From contig NZ_UCOB01000030.1 of assembly GCF_900474295.1 (NCBI RefSeq), positions 20,317 to 84,316 on the forward strand: a DNA stretch of 64,000 nucleotides, written 5' to 3'. Positions 53,999 through 62,137 of this stretch are shown here, piece after piece. Position 1 is the first letter of the stretch. Every line of letters starts with the position of its first letter. Below the pieces are notes generated by a model. That model had not been told where the DNA came from. It worked only from the letters and a program-made list of their open reading frames with translations, and did no database searches. The translations under genes and the position numbers were made by a program. The DNA is from Synechococcus sp. UW140 (lineage in GTDB: Bacteria > Cyanobacteriota > Cyanobacteriia > PCC-6307 > Cyanobiaceae).

Positions 53999-56900
53999 TC
54001 AGGAGTCCTCAAGGCTTACGAGTTCCTTCAGCTGGCCCATGTCCAGGCCGCCGAGCCAGTCTTCGCCGGAGCCAATGATGTCTTCGGCGAGGCGTGATTT
54101 CTCGCGGATCATGCGATCTATCTTCTCCTCCACTGAGCCGCTGGTGATGAATTTGTGCACCATCACCCGGTTGGTCTGGCCGATGCGGTAGGCCCTATCG
54201 GTGGCCTGATTTTCAACGGCTGGGTTCCACCAGCGGTCGATATGAAACACGTGACTGGCCCGGGTGAGGTTGAGGCCCACGCCTCCGGCCTTGAGCGAGA
54301 GCAGGAACAGTTGCGGTCCTCGGGGGTCTTCTTGGAAGCGATCCACCATGGCCTGCCGTTCGCTTTTGCTCGTACTGCCGCTCAGGAAGGGAACATCGCT
54401 GCGCCAGCGCCGTTGCAGGTAGCCCTGGAGCAGATGGCCCCATTCGGCGAACTGGGTAAACAACAGGGCCCGATCCCCTGCTTCGATCACCTCCTCCAGG
54501 ATCTCTTCCAGGCGTTGCAGCTTGGCTGAGCGCTTGAGGAAATCGTCGTCGGGCTGCTTTTCCTTTAAGGCCAGGGCCGGGTGATTGCAGACCTGCTTCA
54601 GTTTGGTGAGGAGCCCCAGCACCTGGCCATGACGCTTCCCGCGTGGTGCTCGTGCGATCGCGTCGAGCGTGTCTTCAACGGTTTTGGCATAAAGCGACTT
54701 CTGCTCCTTGCTGAGCCCCACCCATTCGCTCAGTTCCACTTTTTCGGGCAGGTCGGAAATGATCGCTTTGTCGGTCTTGAGTCGGCGCAGGATGAAGGGT
54801 CCTACCCGGGATTTGAGATCGCGCAGTGATGACATGTCGCCATAGCGCTCGATCGGCATGCGATAGCGCTGGCGGAAGAAGTCTTCCTCCCCCAACACCC
54901 GTGGGTTGAGGAAATCCATCAGGGCCCAGAGTTCACTCACTCGGTTTTCCACCGGGGTGCCGGTGAGGGCGATGCGGAAACGGCTGCTGCGGCCGGGTCG
55001 GCCTAGATCCCTGGCAGCCATGCTCTGCTTCGCACTGGGATTCTTGATGGCCTGGGCTTCATCAATCACGACTCCTTGCCAGTCGATGCTTTCCAGCAGC
55101 TCGCTATCGCGTTGGAGCAGGCCGTAGCTGGTGAGCACCATGTCAATGTCCTTCAAGGATTTCTTGAGGGCAGCTGGGGTGGAAGGCCGGCGTGGCCCGT
55201 AGTGCTCCTTCACCATCAGTTCTGGTGTGAACGCGGCCGCTTCCCGTTTCCAGTTCGTCAGCACTGAGGTGGGGGCGACAAGCAGCACCGGTCTTTTCAG
55301 TTCCTGTTCGGCTTTGAGGTGTTGCAGAAACGCCAGCAGTTGGATCGTTTTGCCGAGGCCCATGTCGTCGGCCAGGCAGGCCCCTTGATCGAAGCGGTGC
55401 AGGAAAGCAAGCCAGCCCAGCCCGCGCTCCTGATAGGGCCTGAGCTGGCCACAGAATCCTTCCGGAGCCGGGAGCGGGTCTGGCGCTTTTTGCTGGTGGT
55501 ATTGCTCGAGAACTGCCTGTAAACGTGGGCCGGCTTCAAGGCGATGCACCGGCAGCCGCATCAGTGTGTCGCCTTCAGTAGCCGTTAGGCGCAGGGCGTC
55601 ATCGAGGCTGAGTTCTGGGTTGGCGGCACAGAACCGTTCGGCATTTTTGAGGTCGTTGGGACGCAGTTCGATCCAGGCCCCTTTGTGCCGCACCAAGGGG
55701 CTGCGTTTACCCGCTAACCGCTCGAGTTCCCGCAGCGTCAGGGTGACTCCACCGATCATCAGCTCCCACTGCCAATCGAGGGTTTCTCCGAGCGTGAAGC
55801 CTCGGGATCGTTCGGGAAGTTCGGCTTTGATCGCCAAGCCGAGGCGGCTGGCTAGGCCACCGGAGAGGCTTGGAGGCAGCTCCACTCCCACACCCACATC
55901 CCGCAATTGGCGGGCAGCGGTGCGCACCAGCACAAAGGCTTCCGCTGGCGTGAGCTGCATGGCCTCGGGGGTGGCACTGTCGAGCCCGCGCTCGATCGGC
56001 GCGAACACGGTGAGGGCACGGCCCATGCCCTCCAGCAGCAACTCGCCGGGATGCTCCACCGCAATTTCACCCAGTTGCAGGCCCTGGGGCCCTGCCGCCC
56101 AGGCCACCCCTGCCGGCAGCTTCAGGGTGGGATCAGCTTCGGCCTGCAGGGCGAAGCGCAGTGTCCAAAGGTCCTCCCCGTCTTCAGGAGTTTCGAGTTC
56201 AAGACATGCCCTGGCGGCTGCCACATTGCCGGCCACGCCTTCACGCCAATGGTGGCTGGCGGTGGCGAGTCGTTCGGCTTCTTCATCGTCCAGATGAATC
56301 ACGCCCGTGTCAGAACCCAGGGCCTCCTGCCAGGCGCTGAGTAAGGGATCCAGTCCTTCTGTGTCAGGAGTGAATCCTGTACGCAGTTGGGCATCCACCA
56401 GGTCTTCCAGCAGGGTGGCGACCCGTAGGCGACCACTGCGGGGCCTGCAGCTGGCCACCGGGTTGGCGGCGCGCATGGCCTCCGGTCTTAAGCGTGTGGT
56501 GCGGTTGCTGCGCCGACCTGTCGGTTCTCGCCAGGGCAGGGCACAGGTGGCGACGAGGGGCAGTCGGGCGGCCAGATCCTCCAGGCGGCGGCGGTCGTCT
56601 TCGCGGTTGAGCAGGGGCACCCAACGCGCCCTGTGGGGGTAGCCCTCACCTCTGCTTAATTCGACCTGGGGAATCCAGCGCCCCCTGGCGATCAGGCTGA
56701 GGGCCCAGCGCTGCATGTGGCTCCACCAGCGCAGTTCGTCGGCGAGGTCGGGGTGTCGACCCGAGAGGGGTAGGCGCGCCAGCCAGGCCGTGGCTGCTCC
56801 TGGTTCAATCGCCAGACCCTGCACCTGCCAGGGCCACCATTCGGTTTGCTTGGGGATTGGCTCACCAGCCTGGAGAGGGAGTCCGGTCCAACCGCCGTCG

Positions 56901-57184
56901 TCTGACGCTGCTGCTTCGCCGCGCTTTCTGCGCGGCTTGACCGTTCGGCTCGGCAGGGTGAGGCAGGCCGTGGCATCAATGATGCCGTCGGGTAGGAGGT
57001 CGCGTTCGCTCAGCCAGGCCCGTAGGTCGTCGGGGCTGAGGCTGAAGGGATGGATGGCCGGCGTTGCGCCTGGGCCTGCTGGCTCGGCCACACGCCAGGT
57101 ATCCGCCCACACGAGGAGTGCAGGCCTCCCAGAGCTGGAGGGGGTTCGAATGGCGGGAAGCCAGGTGGCGTGCAGCAGGCTCAT
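53999..57184 (-). CDS. SNF2-family DEAD/DEAH-box helicase
   Basis: A 1061-residue ATPase. The SNF2 core starts near residue 590: DDMGLGKTIQLLAFL (Walker A), VVIDEAQAIKN (motif II), RIALTGTPVENRVSELW, and in the C-terminal lobe LFLLSLKAGGVGLNLT and ATDRAYRIGQTNRVMVHKF. The first 550 residues are a divergent domain common to bacterial SNF2 proteins found with SWIM partners. Such enzymes translocate on DNA and may remodel protein-DNA complexes. The ATG overlaps the stop of the preceding membrane protein by four bases. Confidence 0.93.
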   Translation of the reverse strand: MSLLHATWLPAIRTPSSSGRPALLVWADTWRVAEPAGPGATPAIHPFSLSPDDLRAWLSERDLLPDGIIDATACLTLPSRTVKPRRKRGEAAASDDGGWTGLPLQAGEPIPKQTEWWPWQVQGLAIEPGAATAWLARLPLSGRHPDLADELRWWSHMQRWALSLIARGRWIPQVELSRGEGYPHRARWVPLLNREDDRRRLEDLAARLPLVATCALPWREPTGRRSNRTTRLRPEAMRAANPVASCRPRSGRLRVATLLEDLVDAQLRTGFTPDTEGLDPLLSAWQEALGSDTGVIHLDDEEAERLATASHHWREGVAGNVAAARACLELETPEDGEDLWTLRFALQAEADPTLKLPAGVAWAAGPQGLQLGEIAVEHPGELLLEGMGRALTVFAPIERGLDSATPEAMQLTPAEAFVLVRTAARQLRDVGVGVELPPSLSGGLASRLGLAIKAELPERSRGFTLGETLDWQWELMIGGVTLTLRELERLAGKRSPLVRHKGAWIELRPNDLKNAERFCAANPELSLDDALRLTATEGDTLMRLPVHRLEAGPRLQAVLEQYHQQKAPDPLPAPEGFCGQLRPYQERGLGWLAFLHRFDQGACLADDMGLGKTIQLLAFLQHLKAEQELKRPVLLVAPTSVLTNWKREAAAFTPELMVKEHYGPRRPSTPAALKKSLKDIDMVLTSYGLLQRDSELLESIDWQGVVIDEAQAIKNPSAKQSMAARDLGRPGRSSRFRIALTGTPVENRVSELWALMDFLNPRVLGEEDFFRQRYRMPIERYGDMSSLRDLKSRVGPFILRRLKTDKAIISDLPEKVELSEWVGLSKEQKSLYAKTVEDTLDAIARAPRGKRHGQVLGLLTKLKQVCNHPALALKEKQPDDDFLKRSAKLQRLEEILEEVIEAGDRALLFTQFAEWGHLLQGYLQRRWRSDVPFLSGSTSKSERQAMVDRFQEDPRGPQLFLLSLKAGGVGLNLTRASHVFHIDRWWNPAVENQATDRAYRIGQTNRVMVHKFITSGSVEEKIDRMIREKSRLAEDIIGSGEDWLGGLDMGQLKELVSLEDS

Positions 57185-57624
57185 GGCCGCGACGCGGACA
57201 GCATGCGTTGGGTTCCGTGAAGCAGGAGTGCGCTACCGATCAACGGCAACCACGCCAATAGGAGTTCCACTACTAATGATGCCAGGGCATCTGCCCCGGC
57301 GAAAGGAGAGGGCAGGGTCATTCCCAGACTTCGGACGCCGCAGATCGCTCCCACAAGCCCTGCCTGAAGATGGGAGTCCTCGGGATCGACCCGTTCAAGA
57401 TGAAAGGCCAACAACCCATAAAAGAGGCCGCAGCCACTGGATCGCACAGCCATCTCGAGGCCAAAGGGCAGACCGATCAGTCCTGCTGCTAGGCCTGCGG
57501 TCAGGGCCCAGCTGATCGACCGCCAGCGCAGGGCGGCACGGTTCAAACCCTGCGCGTCTGAGGGGCTCGGAGTGGTGTCAGGAAGCGGGGCGGCCAACGT
57601 CTGCGGCGGCTCAGGGGTGATCAT
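57181..57624 (-). CDS. Small membrane protein at the head of the SNF2 unit
   Basis: A protein of about 147 residues with three or four hydrophobic segments (ALTAGLAAGLIGLPFGLEMA; LQAGLVGAICGVRSLGMTLP; LLLAWLPLIGSALLLHG). The ATG at 57624 is used; an upstream start at 57798 would run far into the divergent alaS gene. The stop overlaps the SNF2 ATG (ATGA), so it is coupled to the helicase gene. I recognise no domain. It may only share a promoter. Confidence 0.7.
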   Translation of the reverse strand: MITPEPPQTLAAPLPDTTPSPSDAQGLNRAALRWRSISWALTAGLAAGLIGLPFGLEMAVRSSGCGLFYGLLAFHLERVDPEDSHLQAGLVGAICGVRSLGMTLPSPFAGADALASLVVELLLAWLPLIGSALLLHGTQRMLSASRP

Positions 57625-57659
57625 GGCTGCTGGACCCGACTTTCCTGCCTGAATTCGCC

Positions 57660-60338
57660 ATGGCTGTTGCACGATCGTCGCGCTCTGGTGCAGCGCGTCC
57701 CCGCAGCGGTGCCGAGATTCGAGCGGCGTTTCTCGATTTCTTCGAGCAGCGGGGTCACAAGCGCATGCCCAGTGCCTCTTTGGTGCCTGAGGACCCAACG
57801 GTGCTGCTCACCATTGCGGGCATGCTGCCGTTCAAGCCGATTTTTCTCGGCCAGCAGGAGCGACCTGCCCCTTGTGCCACGAGCAGTCAGAAGTGCATCC
57901 GCACCAATGACATTGAAAACGTGGGGCGAACCGCACGCCATCACACGTTTTTCGAGATGCTCGGCAACTTCTCCTTTGGTGATTATTTCAAGGAGCAGGC
58001 GATCCAGTGGGCGTGGGAGCTGAGTACCGGTGTCTTCGGTCTTGATCCGAACAATCTGGTGGTGAGTGTCTTCCGTGAAGACGATGAGGCAGAGCTGATC
58101 TGGCGGGATGTGGTCGGTGTCAGTCCGAAGCGGATCATCCGCATGGATGAAGCCGACAACTTCTGGGCTTCTGGTCCAACCGGGCCCTGTGGACCGTGTT
58201 CGGAGATGTATTACGACTTCAAGCCCGAATTGGGTGATGACGGCATCGACCTGGAGGACGACGACCGTTTCATCGAGTTCTACAACCTGGTGTTTATGCA
58301 ATACAACCGCGACGCTGAGGGAACGCTCACGCCGCTGGCGAATCGCAATATCGACACTGGCATGGGCCTGGAGCGCATGGCCCAGATCCTTCAGGGCGTG
58401 CCGAACAACTACGAAACGGATCTCATTTATCCCCTGATTGAAACGGCTGCCGATTTAGCTGGGGTTGATTACAAGACTCTTGATGGGAAGGGGCAAACCT
58501 CTCTGAAGGTGATCGGTGACCACAGCCGTTCTGTGGTGCAGTTGATCTGTGATGGCGTCACCGCCAGTAATCTCGGCCGCGGCTATATCCTGCGGCGACT
58601 GCTCCGTCGGGTGGTGCGCCATGGCCGTTTGGTCGGCATTGGTCAGCCTTTTCTTACCACGATGGGGGACGCCTCGATCGCCCTGATGCAGGAGGCCTAT
58701 CCCCAGCTCGTGGAGCGCAGGGATGTGATCCTGGCGGAGTTGCAGCGAGAAGAGGCCCGTTTCCTTGAAACCTTGGAGCGAGGCGAGAAGCTGCTGGCGG
58801 AGCTGATCGCTGCCAAGCCCAGCCAGATCACAGGCGCACAGGCCTTTGAGCTCTATGACACCTATGGCTTTCCGCTCGAGCTCACGCAGGAGATCGCCGA
58901 GGAGCAAGGACTGGAGGTTGATCTGGGCGGATTTGAAACGGCGATGGAGGAGCAGCGTCAGCGTGCAAAATCCGCCGCGGTGAGTATCGACCTCACCTTG
59001 CAGGACGCCATTGATCAGGTGGCCGCCGAGCTGGAGGCCACGACGTTCCAGGGCTATGAGCTACTGGAGCAGAGCAGCAGCGTGCAGGCGCTGGTGGTGA
59101 ACGGAGCTCCGGCTGAGAAGGCCGCTGCTGGTGATGCCGTGCAGCTGGTGCTCGATACCACGCCCTTTTATGGCGAGGGAGGCGGTCAAGTGGGTGATCG
59201 CGGTGTGCTGGTGGGCGATGGCCTAGATGGCAATGGCCTGATCGTTGAGATCGATGGCGTCAGTCGCAATCGCAGTGTGTTTGTCCATAGCGGACGGGTG
59301 GCCAGGGGCAGCCTTGCGATTGGTGACGTGGTGCATGGTCAGGTGGATCGTGCCTGTCGTCGCCTTGCTCAGGCGAATCACACGGCGACCCATCTGCTCC
59401 AAGCGGCTCTGAAGCAGGTCGTCGACCCCGGCATCGGTCAAGCCGGTTCGCTGGTGGATTTTGAGCGTCTTCGCTTCGATTTCCACTGTCCTCGGGCAGT
59501 GAAGCCAGAGGAGCTGGAGCAGATTGAAGCCCTGATCAATGGCTGGATCAGCGAGGCCCATGCGTTGCAGGTGGAGGAGATGGCCATTGAGCGGGCCAAG
59601 GCGGCTGGGGCCGTGGCGATGTTTGGTGAGAAGTACGCCGATGTAGTTCGCGTGGTGGATGTTCCCGGAGTCTCGATGGAGCTCTGCGGCGGCACCCATG
59701 TGGCGAATACCGCAGAAATCGGTCTGTTCAAGATCGTGGCTGAGAGCGGTGTGGCTGCAGGGATCCGCCGGATTGAAGCAGTGGCCGGAGCTGCCGTACT
59801 CGCTTACCTGAACGAGCGGGATGCGGTGGTGAAGCAGCTAGGGGATCGGTTCAAGGCGCAGCCCGGCGAGATCGTTGAGCGGGTGATAGCGCTTCAGGAG
59901 GAGCTCAAAACCACCGGTAAAGCGCTCGCCTCTGCTCAGGCAGAGCTTGCGGTGGCGAAGTCCGCCGTTCTAGCTGCGAAAGCGGTGACTGTCGGAGATG
60001 TCCAGCTCCTCGTGGAGCGGCTGGATGGGGTGGATGGCACCGGCCTGCAAGGGGCGGCCCAGAGCTTGGCGGATCAGTTGGGGGATGGTGCTGCGGTGGT
60101 GATCGGTGGCCTCCCCGATCCGGCTGATCTTGGCAAGGTCATTCTGGTGGCTGCCTTCGGCAAGGTGGTGATCGCCAAAGGGCAGCAGGCTGGCAAGTTC
60201 ATCGGAGCAATTGCCAAGCACTGCGGCGGCGGCGGCGGCGGTCGCCCGAACCTGGCCCAGGCGGGTGGTCGTGACGGGGCGGCCTTGGATGGGGCCCTAG
60301 AAGCAGCCCGGGAGCAACTGGAGAAAGCCTTGAGCTGA
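57660..60338 (+). CDS. alaS: Alanyl-tRNA synthetase
   Basis: An 892-residue class II synthetase for tRNA-Ala. The catalytic domain includes KCIRTNDIENVGRTARHHTF, the editing domain has H574-T-A-T-H578 and the later CGGTHVANT, and the C-terminal C-Ala domain ends in the glycine-rich KHCGGGGGGRPNLAQAGG. The ATG at 57660 gives a short basic lead before RSGAEIRAAFLDFFEQRGH, the conserved start. It is divergent from the SNF2 unit with a 35-base gap, so the promoters overlap. Confidence 0.95.
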   Translation: MAVARSSRSGAARPRSGAEIRAAFLDFFEQRGHKRMPSASLVPEDPTVLLTIAGMLPFKPIFLGQQERPAPCATSSQKCIRTNDIENVGRTARHHTFFEMLGNFSFGDYFKEQAIQWAWELSTGVFGLDPNNLVVSVFREDDEAELIWRDVVGVSPKRIIRMDEADNFWASGPTGPCGPCSEMYYDFKPELGDDGIDLEDDDRFIEFYNLVFMQYNRDAEGTLTPLANRNIDTGMGLERMAQILQGVPNNYETDLIYPLIETAADLAGVDYKTLDGKGQTSLKVIGDHSRSVVQLICDGVTASNLGRGYILRRLLRRVVRHGRLVGIGQPFLTTMGDASIALMQEAYPQLVERRDVILAELQREEARFLETLERGEKLLAELIAAKPSQITGAQAFELYDTYGFPLELTQEIAEEQGLEVDLGGFETAMEEQRQRAKSAAVSIDLTLQDAIDQVAAELEATTFQGYELLEQSSSVQALVVNGAPAEKAAAGDAVQLVLDTTPFYGEGGGQVGDRGVLVGDGLDGNGLIVEIDGVSRNRSVFVHSGRVARGSLAIGDVVHGQVDRACRRLAQANHTATHLLQAALKQVVDPGIGQAGSLVDFERLRFDFHCPRAVKPEELEQIEALINGWISEAHALQVEEMAIERAKAAGAVAMFGEKYADVVRVVDVPGVSMELCGGTHVANTAEIGLFKIVAESGVAAGIRRIEAVAGAAVLAYLNERDAVVKQLGDRFKAQPGEIVERVIALQEELKTTGKALASAQAELAVAKSAVLAAKAVTVGDVQLLVERLDGVDGTGLQGAAQSLADQLGDGAAVVIGGLPDPADLGKVILVAAFGKVVIAKGQQAGKFIGAIAKHCGGGGGGRPNLAQAGGRDGAALDGALEAAREQLEKALS

Positions 60339-60433
60339 ATCTGGAGGCATGGAAGCCCATCGCCGCCTCTCTGTTCCTGCGCGGTCTGTTGCTACGAACT
60401 CTGTTCGGGGCAAGGCTGCCAAGAGCGTTGTCG

Positions 60434-61012
60434 TCAGGATTGGTGGGTCATGGTCCTTTGTTGGATGCTCTCCAACTGCTTGGCAGCGTTGGCCAGGCTG
60501 CAGGAGCTTTCGCTCAGGATGGAGCAGCAGCGTTGTAGTTCGGCACTGTCGTTAGCACTCAGGGCCTGAATCGCAGCCAGCAGTAAGGCCTGGTTGTGAT
60601 TGGCCTGGCGGCAGCGGGCCCCGCTCAGGGCGAGCATCTCCAGCACTAATTCAGTGTCGAACAGCAAGGCCTGGAGCAGGTCGTCACTGCGGGCAGCGAG
60701 CAGGCTGGCTGGACCCTGTTCAACCCGGACCTGGGCGCTGTAACGGTTGTCGCCGAATAATCCCATTTCGCCAAGGATTTCGCCCTCTCGAACCAGAGCG
60801 AGCATTCGGGCGGGCTGGCCCGCTTCGATGTGCTCCACCGCCAGCACACCACTGCTCACAAGAAACACCCATTCGGCGGGCTTTCCTTGCTCGATCACGA
60901 TGTCGCCTGTTGCAAGGTTGTGGGTTTCGGGCTGGAGCTGGCTGAGGTGCGTGCTTAGCAGTTCCCTGAGCCTGGCCCGGATCTTGTCGAGTTGTGGCTC
61001 AATGCCCCCCAT
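60434..61012 (-). CDS. Cyclic nucleotide-binding domain protein
   Basis: A 192-residue protein with one cNMP-binding domain (about residues 20-120). The beta-roll and phosphate-binding cassette are seen in LVREGEILGEMGLFGDNRY, but the RSAA-like end (SAQVRV) differs from the classical cAMP site, so the ligand is uncertain. No DNA-binding helix-turn-helix is visible; the C-terminus is helical (SILSESSCSLANAAKQLES). It is convergent with alaS and divergent from the DUF3307-crp pair. Confidence 0.8.
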   Translation of the reverse strand: MGGIEPQLDKIRARLRELLSTHLSQLQPETHNLATGDIVIEQGKPAEWVFLVSSGVLAVEHIEAGQPARMLALVREGEILGEMGLFGDNRYSAQVRVEQGPASLLAARSDDLLQALLFDTELVLEMLALSGARCRQANHNQALLLAAIQALSANDSAELQRCCSILSESSCSLANAAKQLESIQQRTMTHQS

Positions 61013-61140
61013 GGTTGGGTGTGCGGTCCCATTCCCATGCTGGGCAACATTGTTGATCCAGGCCGCAAGAACTGACCTAGCGTCATCGAAGTCGAGGTGT
61101 TGAGGCGAACGTCATCGCTGCACTCAACCTATTAATCCTT

Positions 61141-61443
61141 TTGGGCATGGCCCACTTCGTCTGCGACTTTGTTCTGCAGACCGATCGCATGGCTCGCGAA
61201 AAGATTGCTGGTAGCGATGTCACCCTGAACTGGCGCTGGTGGCTCATCTCCCATGCGGCCACCCATGGTTTGGCGGTTGCACTGTTGACGGGGGTGCCTC
61301 GTCTTGGGCTGGCGGAAATGGTGCTGCACGCGATCATCGACTGGTGCAAGGGGAGATTTCGTTTTTCCCTGGCTCTTGATCAGGGCCTTCATCTGGCCTG
61401 CAAGCTGCTGTGGGTGGTCCTGATCGTGTCGATTCGAACATGA
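61141..61443 (+). CDS. DUF3307 membrane protein, true start probably further upstream
   Basis: A small membrane protein with the DUF3307 pattern: a short helix, AHFVCDFVLQTDRMAREK, WWLISHAATHGLAVALL, then LGLAEMVLHAIIDWCKGRF and a closing helix. The TTG at 61141 is the first standard start, but the hydrophobic lead (IAALNLLILLG) is encoded just upstream, in a stretch from 61081 with no ATG, GTG or TTG in frame; GTC at 61111 or ATC at 61114, after a GAGG at 61102, would restore it. The stop overlaps the ATG of the Crp-like gene. The function of DUF3307 is unknown; phage-type and stress links exist but are not shown here. Confidence 0.7.
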   Translation: MGMAHFVCDFVLQTDRMAREKIAGSDVTLNWRWWLISHAATHGLAVALLTGVPRLGLAEMVLHAIIDWCKGRFRFSLALDQGLHLACKLLWVVLIVSIRT

Positions 61444-62129
61444 CGATGATGTTGAGCCGCGACGACCTTCAGGCCATCTCCCTTTTTGAGAGCTTGGAGG
61501 CTGACCAGCTGGATCAGATCCTTGATCGGCACCGGGAATCGTCCCACCAGGCCGATCAGGTGATCGTGATGGAACAGGACTGGGGCGAGTCGCTTTTCTT
61601 GCTCTGTGATGGTTTGGCGAAGGTGCGCACGTACACCGCCGATGGCGACGAAGTGGTGATGTCGCTCTTGGGTGCCGGTGATGTGTTCGGCGAGATGGCC
61701 GCGCTTGATGGTGATGCTCGCTCCGCTGATGTGGTGGCACTCACGCCACTTCGACTGGTGAAGTTGAGAGTTCCGCCGTTTGCAGCCTTGCTCGACAAGC
61801 AGGCGGGCTTTGCCCTTGCTCTGGCAAAGCTTGAAGCATCCAGGTTGCGGGATCTCAACCGGCGTTTTGCGCTTCAGACAGCGGATGCCACTACCCGGCT
61901 GCTGGATGCGCTGGCTTATCTCGCACGCAAAAGTTCCGATCAAGACGACCCTCAGGCCCCGATCCCTCCGATGGCACAGCTAGAAATCGCTTTGATTGCC
62001 GGGCTGGCCCGTGAAACGGCCTCGCGCACCCTTAGCAAGTTGCGAAGCCGTGGAACCGTGAGTGAGGAGGACGGACGGCTACGCCTGGCCGATCTCAAAC
62101 CCTTGGAGAAGCGCGGCCTGTTGCTGTGA
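61440..62129 (+). CDS. Crp/Fnr-family transcriptional regulator
   Basis: A protein of about 229 residues started at the ATG at 61440, which overlaps the DUF3307 stop. The N-terminal cNMP-type beta-roll runs from SLFESLEADQLDQIL through LLGAGDVFGEMAALDGDARSA, including the SADVVAL cassette end. The C-terminal winged helix has QLEIALIAGLARETASRTLSKL, the recognition-helix form of the Crp family. The ligand and regulon are unknown. Two cNMP-type proteins within 1 kb suggest a small signalling locus. Confidence 0.88.
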   Translation: MTMMLSRDDLQAISLFESLEADQLDQILDRHRESSHQADQVIVMEQDWGESLFLLCDGLAKVRTYTADGDEVVMSLLGAGDVFGEMAALDGDARSADVVALTPLRLVKLRVPPFAALLDKQAGFALALAKLEASRLRDLNRRFALQTADATTRLLDALAYLARKSSDQDDPQAPIPPMAQLEIALIAGLARETASRTLSKLRSRGTVSEEDGRLRLADLKPLEKRGLLL

Positions 62130-62137
62130 ACTGAGGC

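Noticed and set aside
60349..60555. 68-residue plus-strand frame after alaS
   Set aside because: It overlaps the cNMP-binding gene on the other strand, has shadow-like composition and no start signal.
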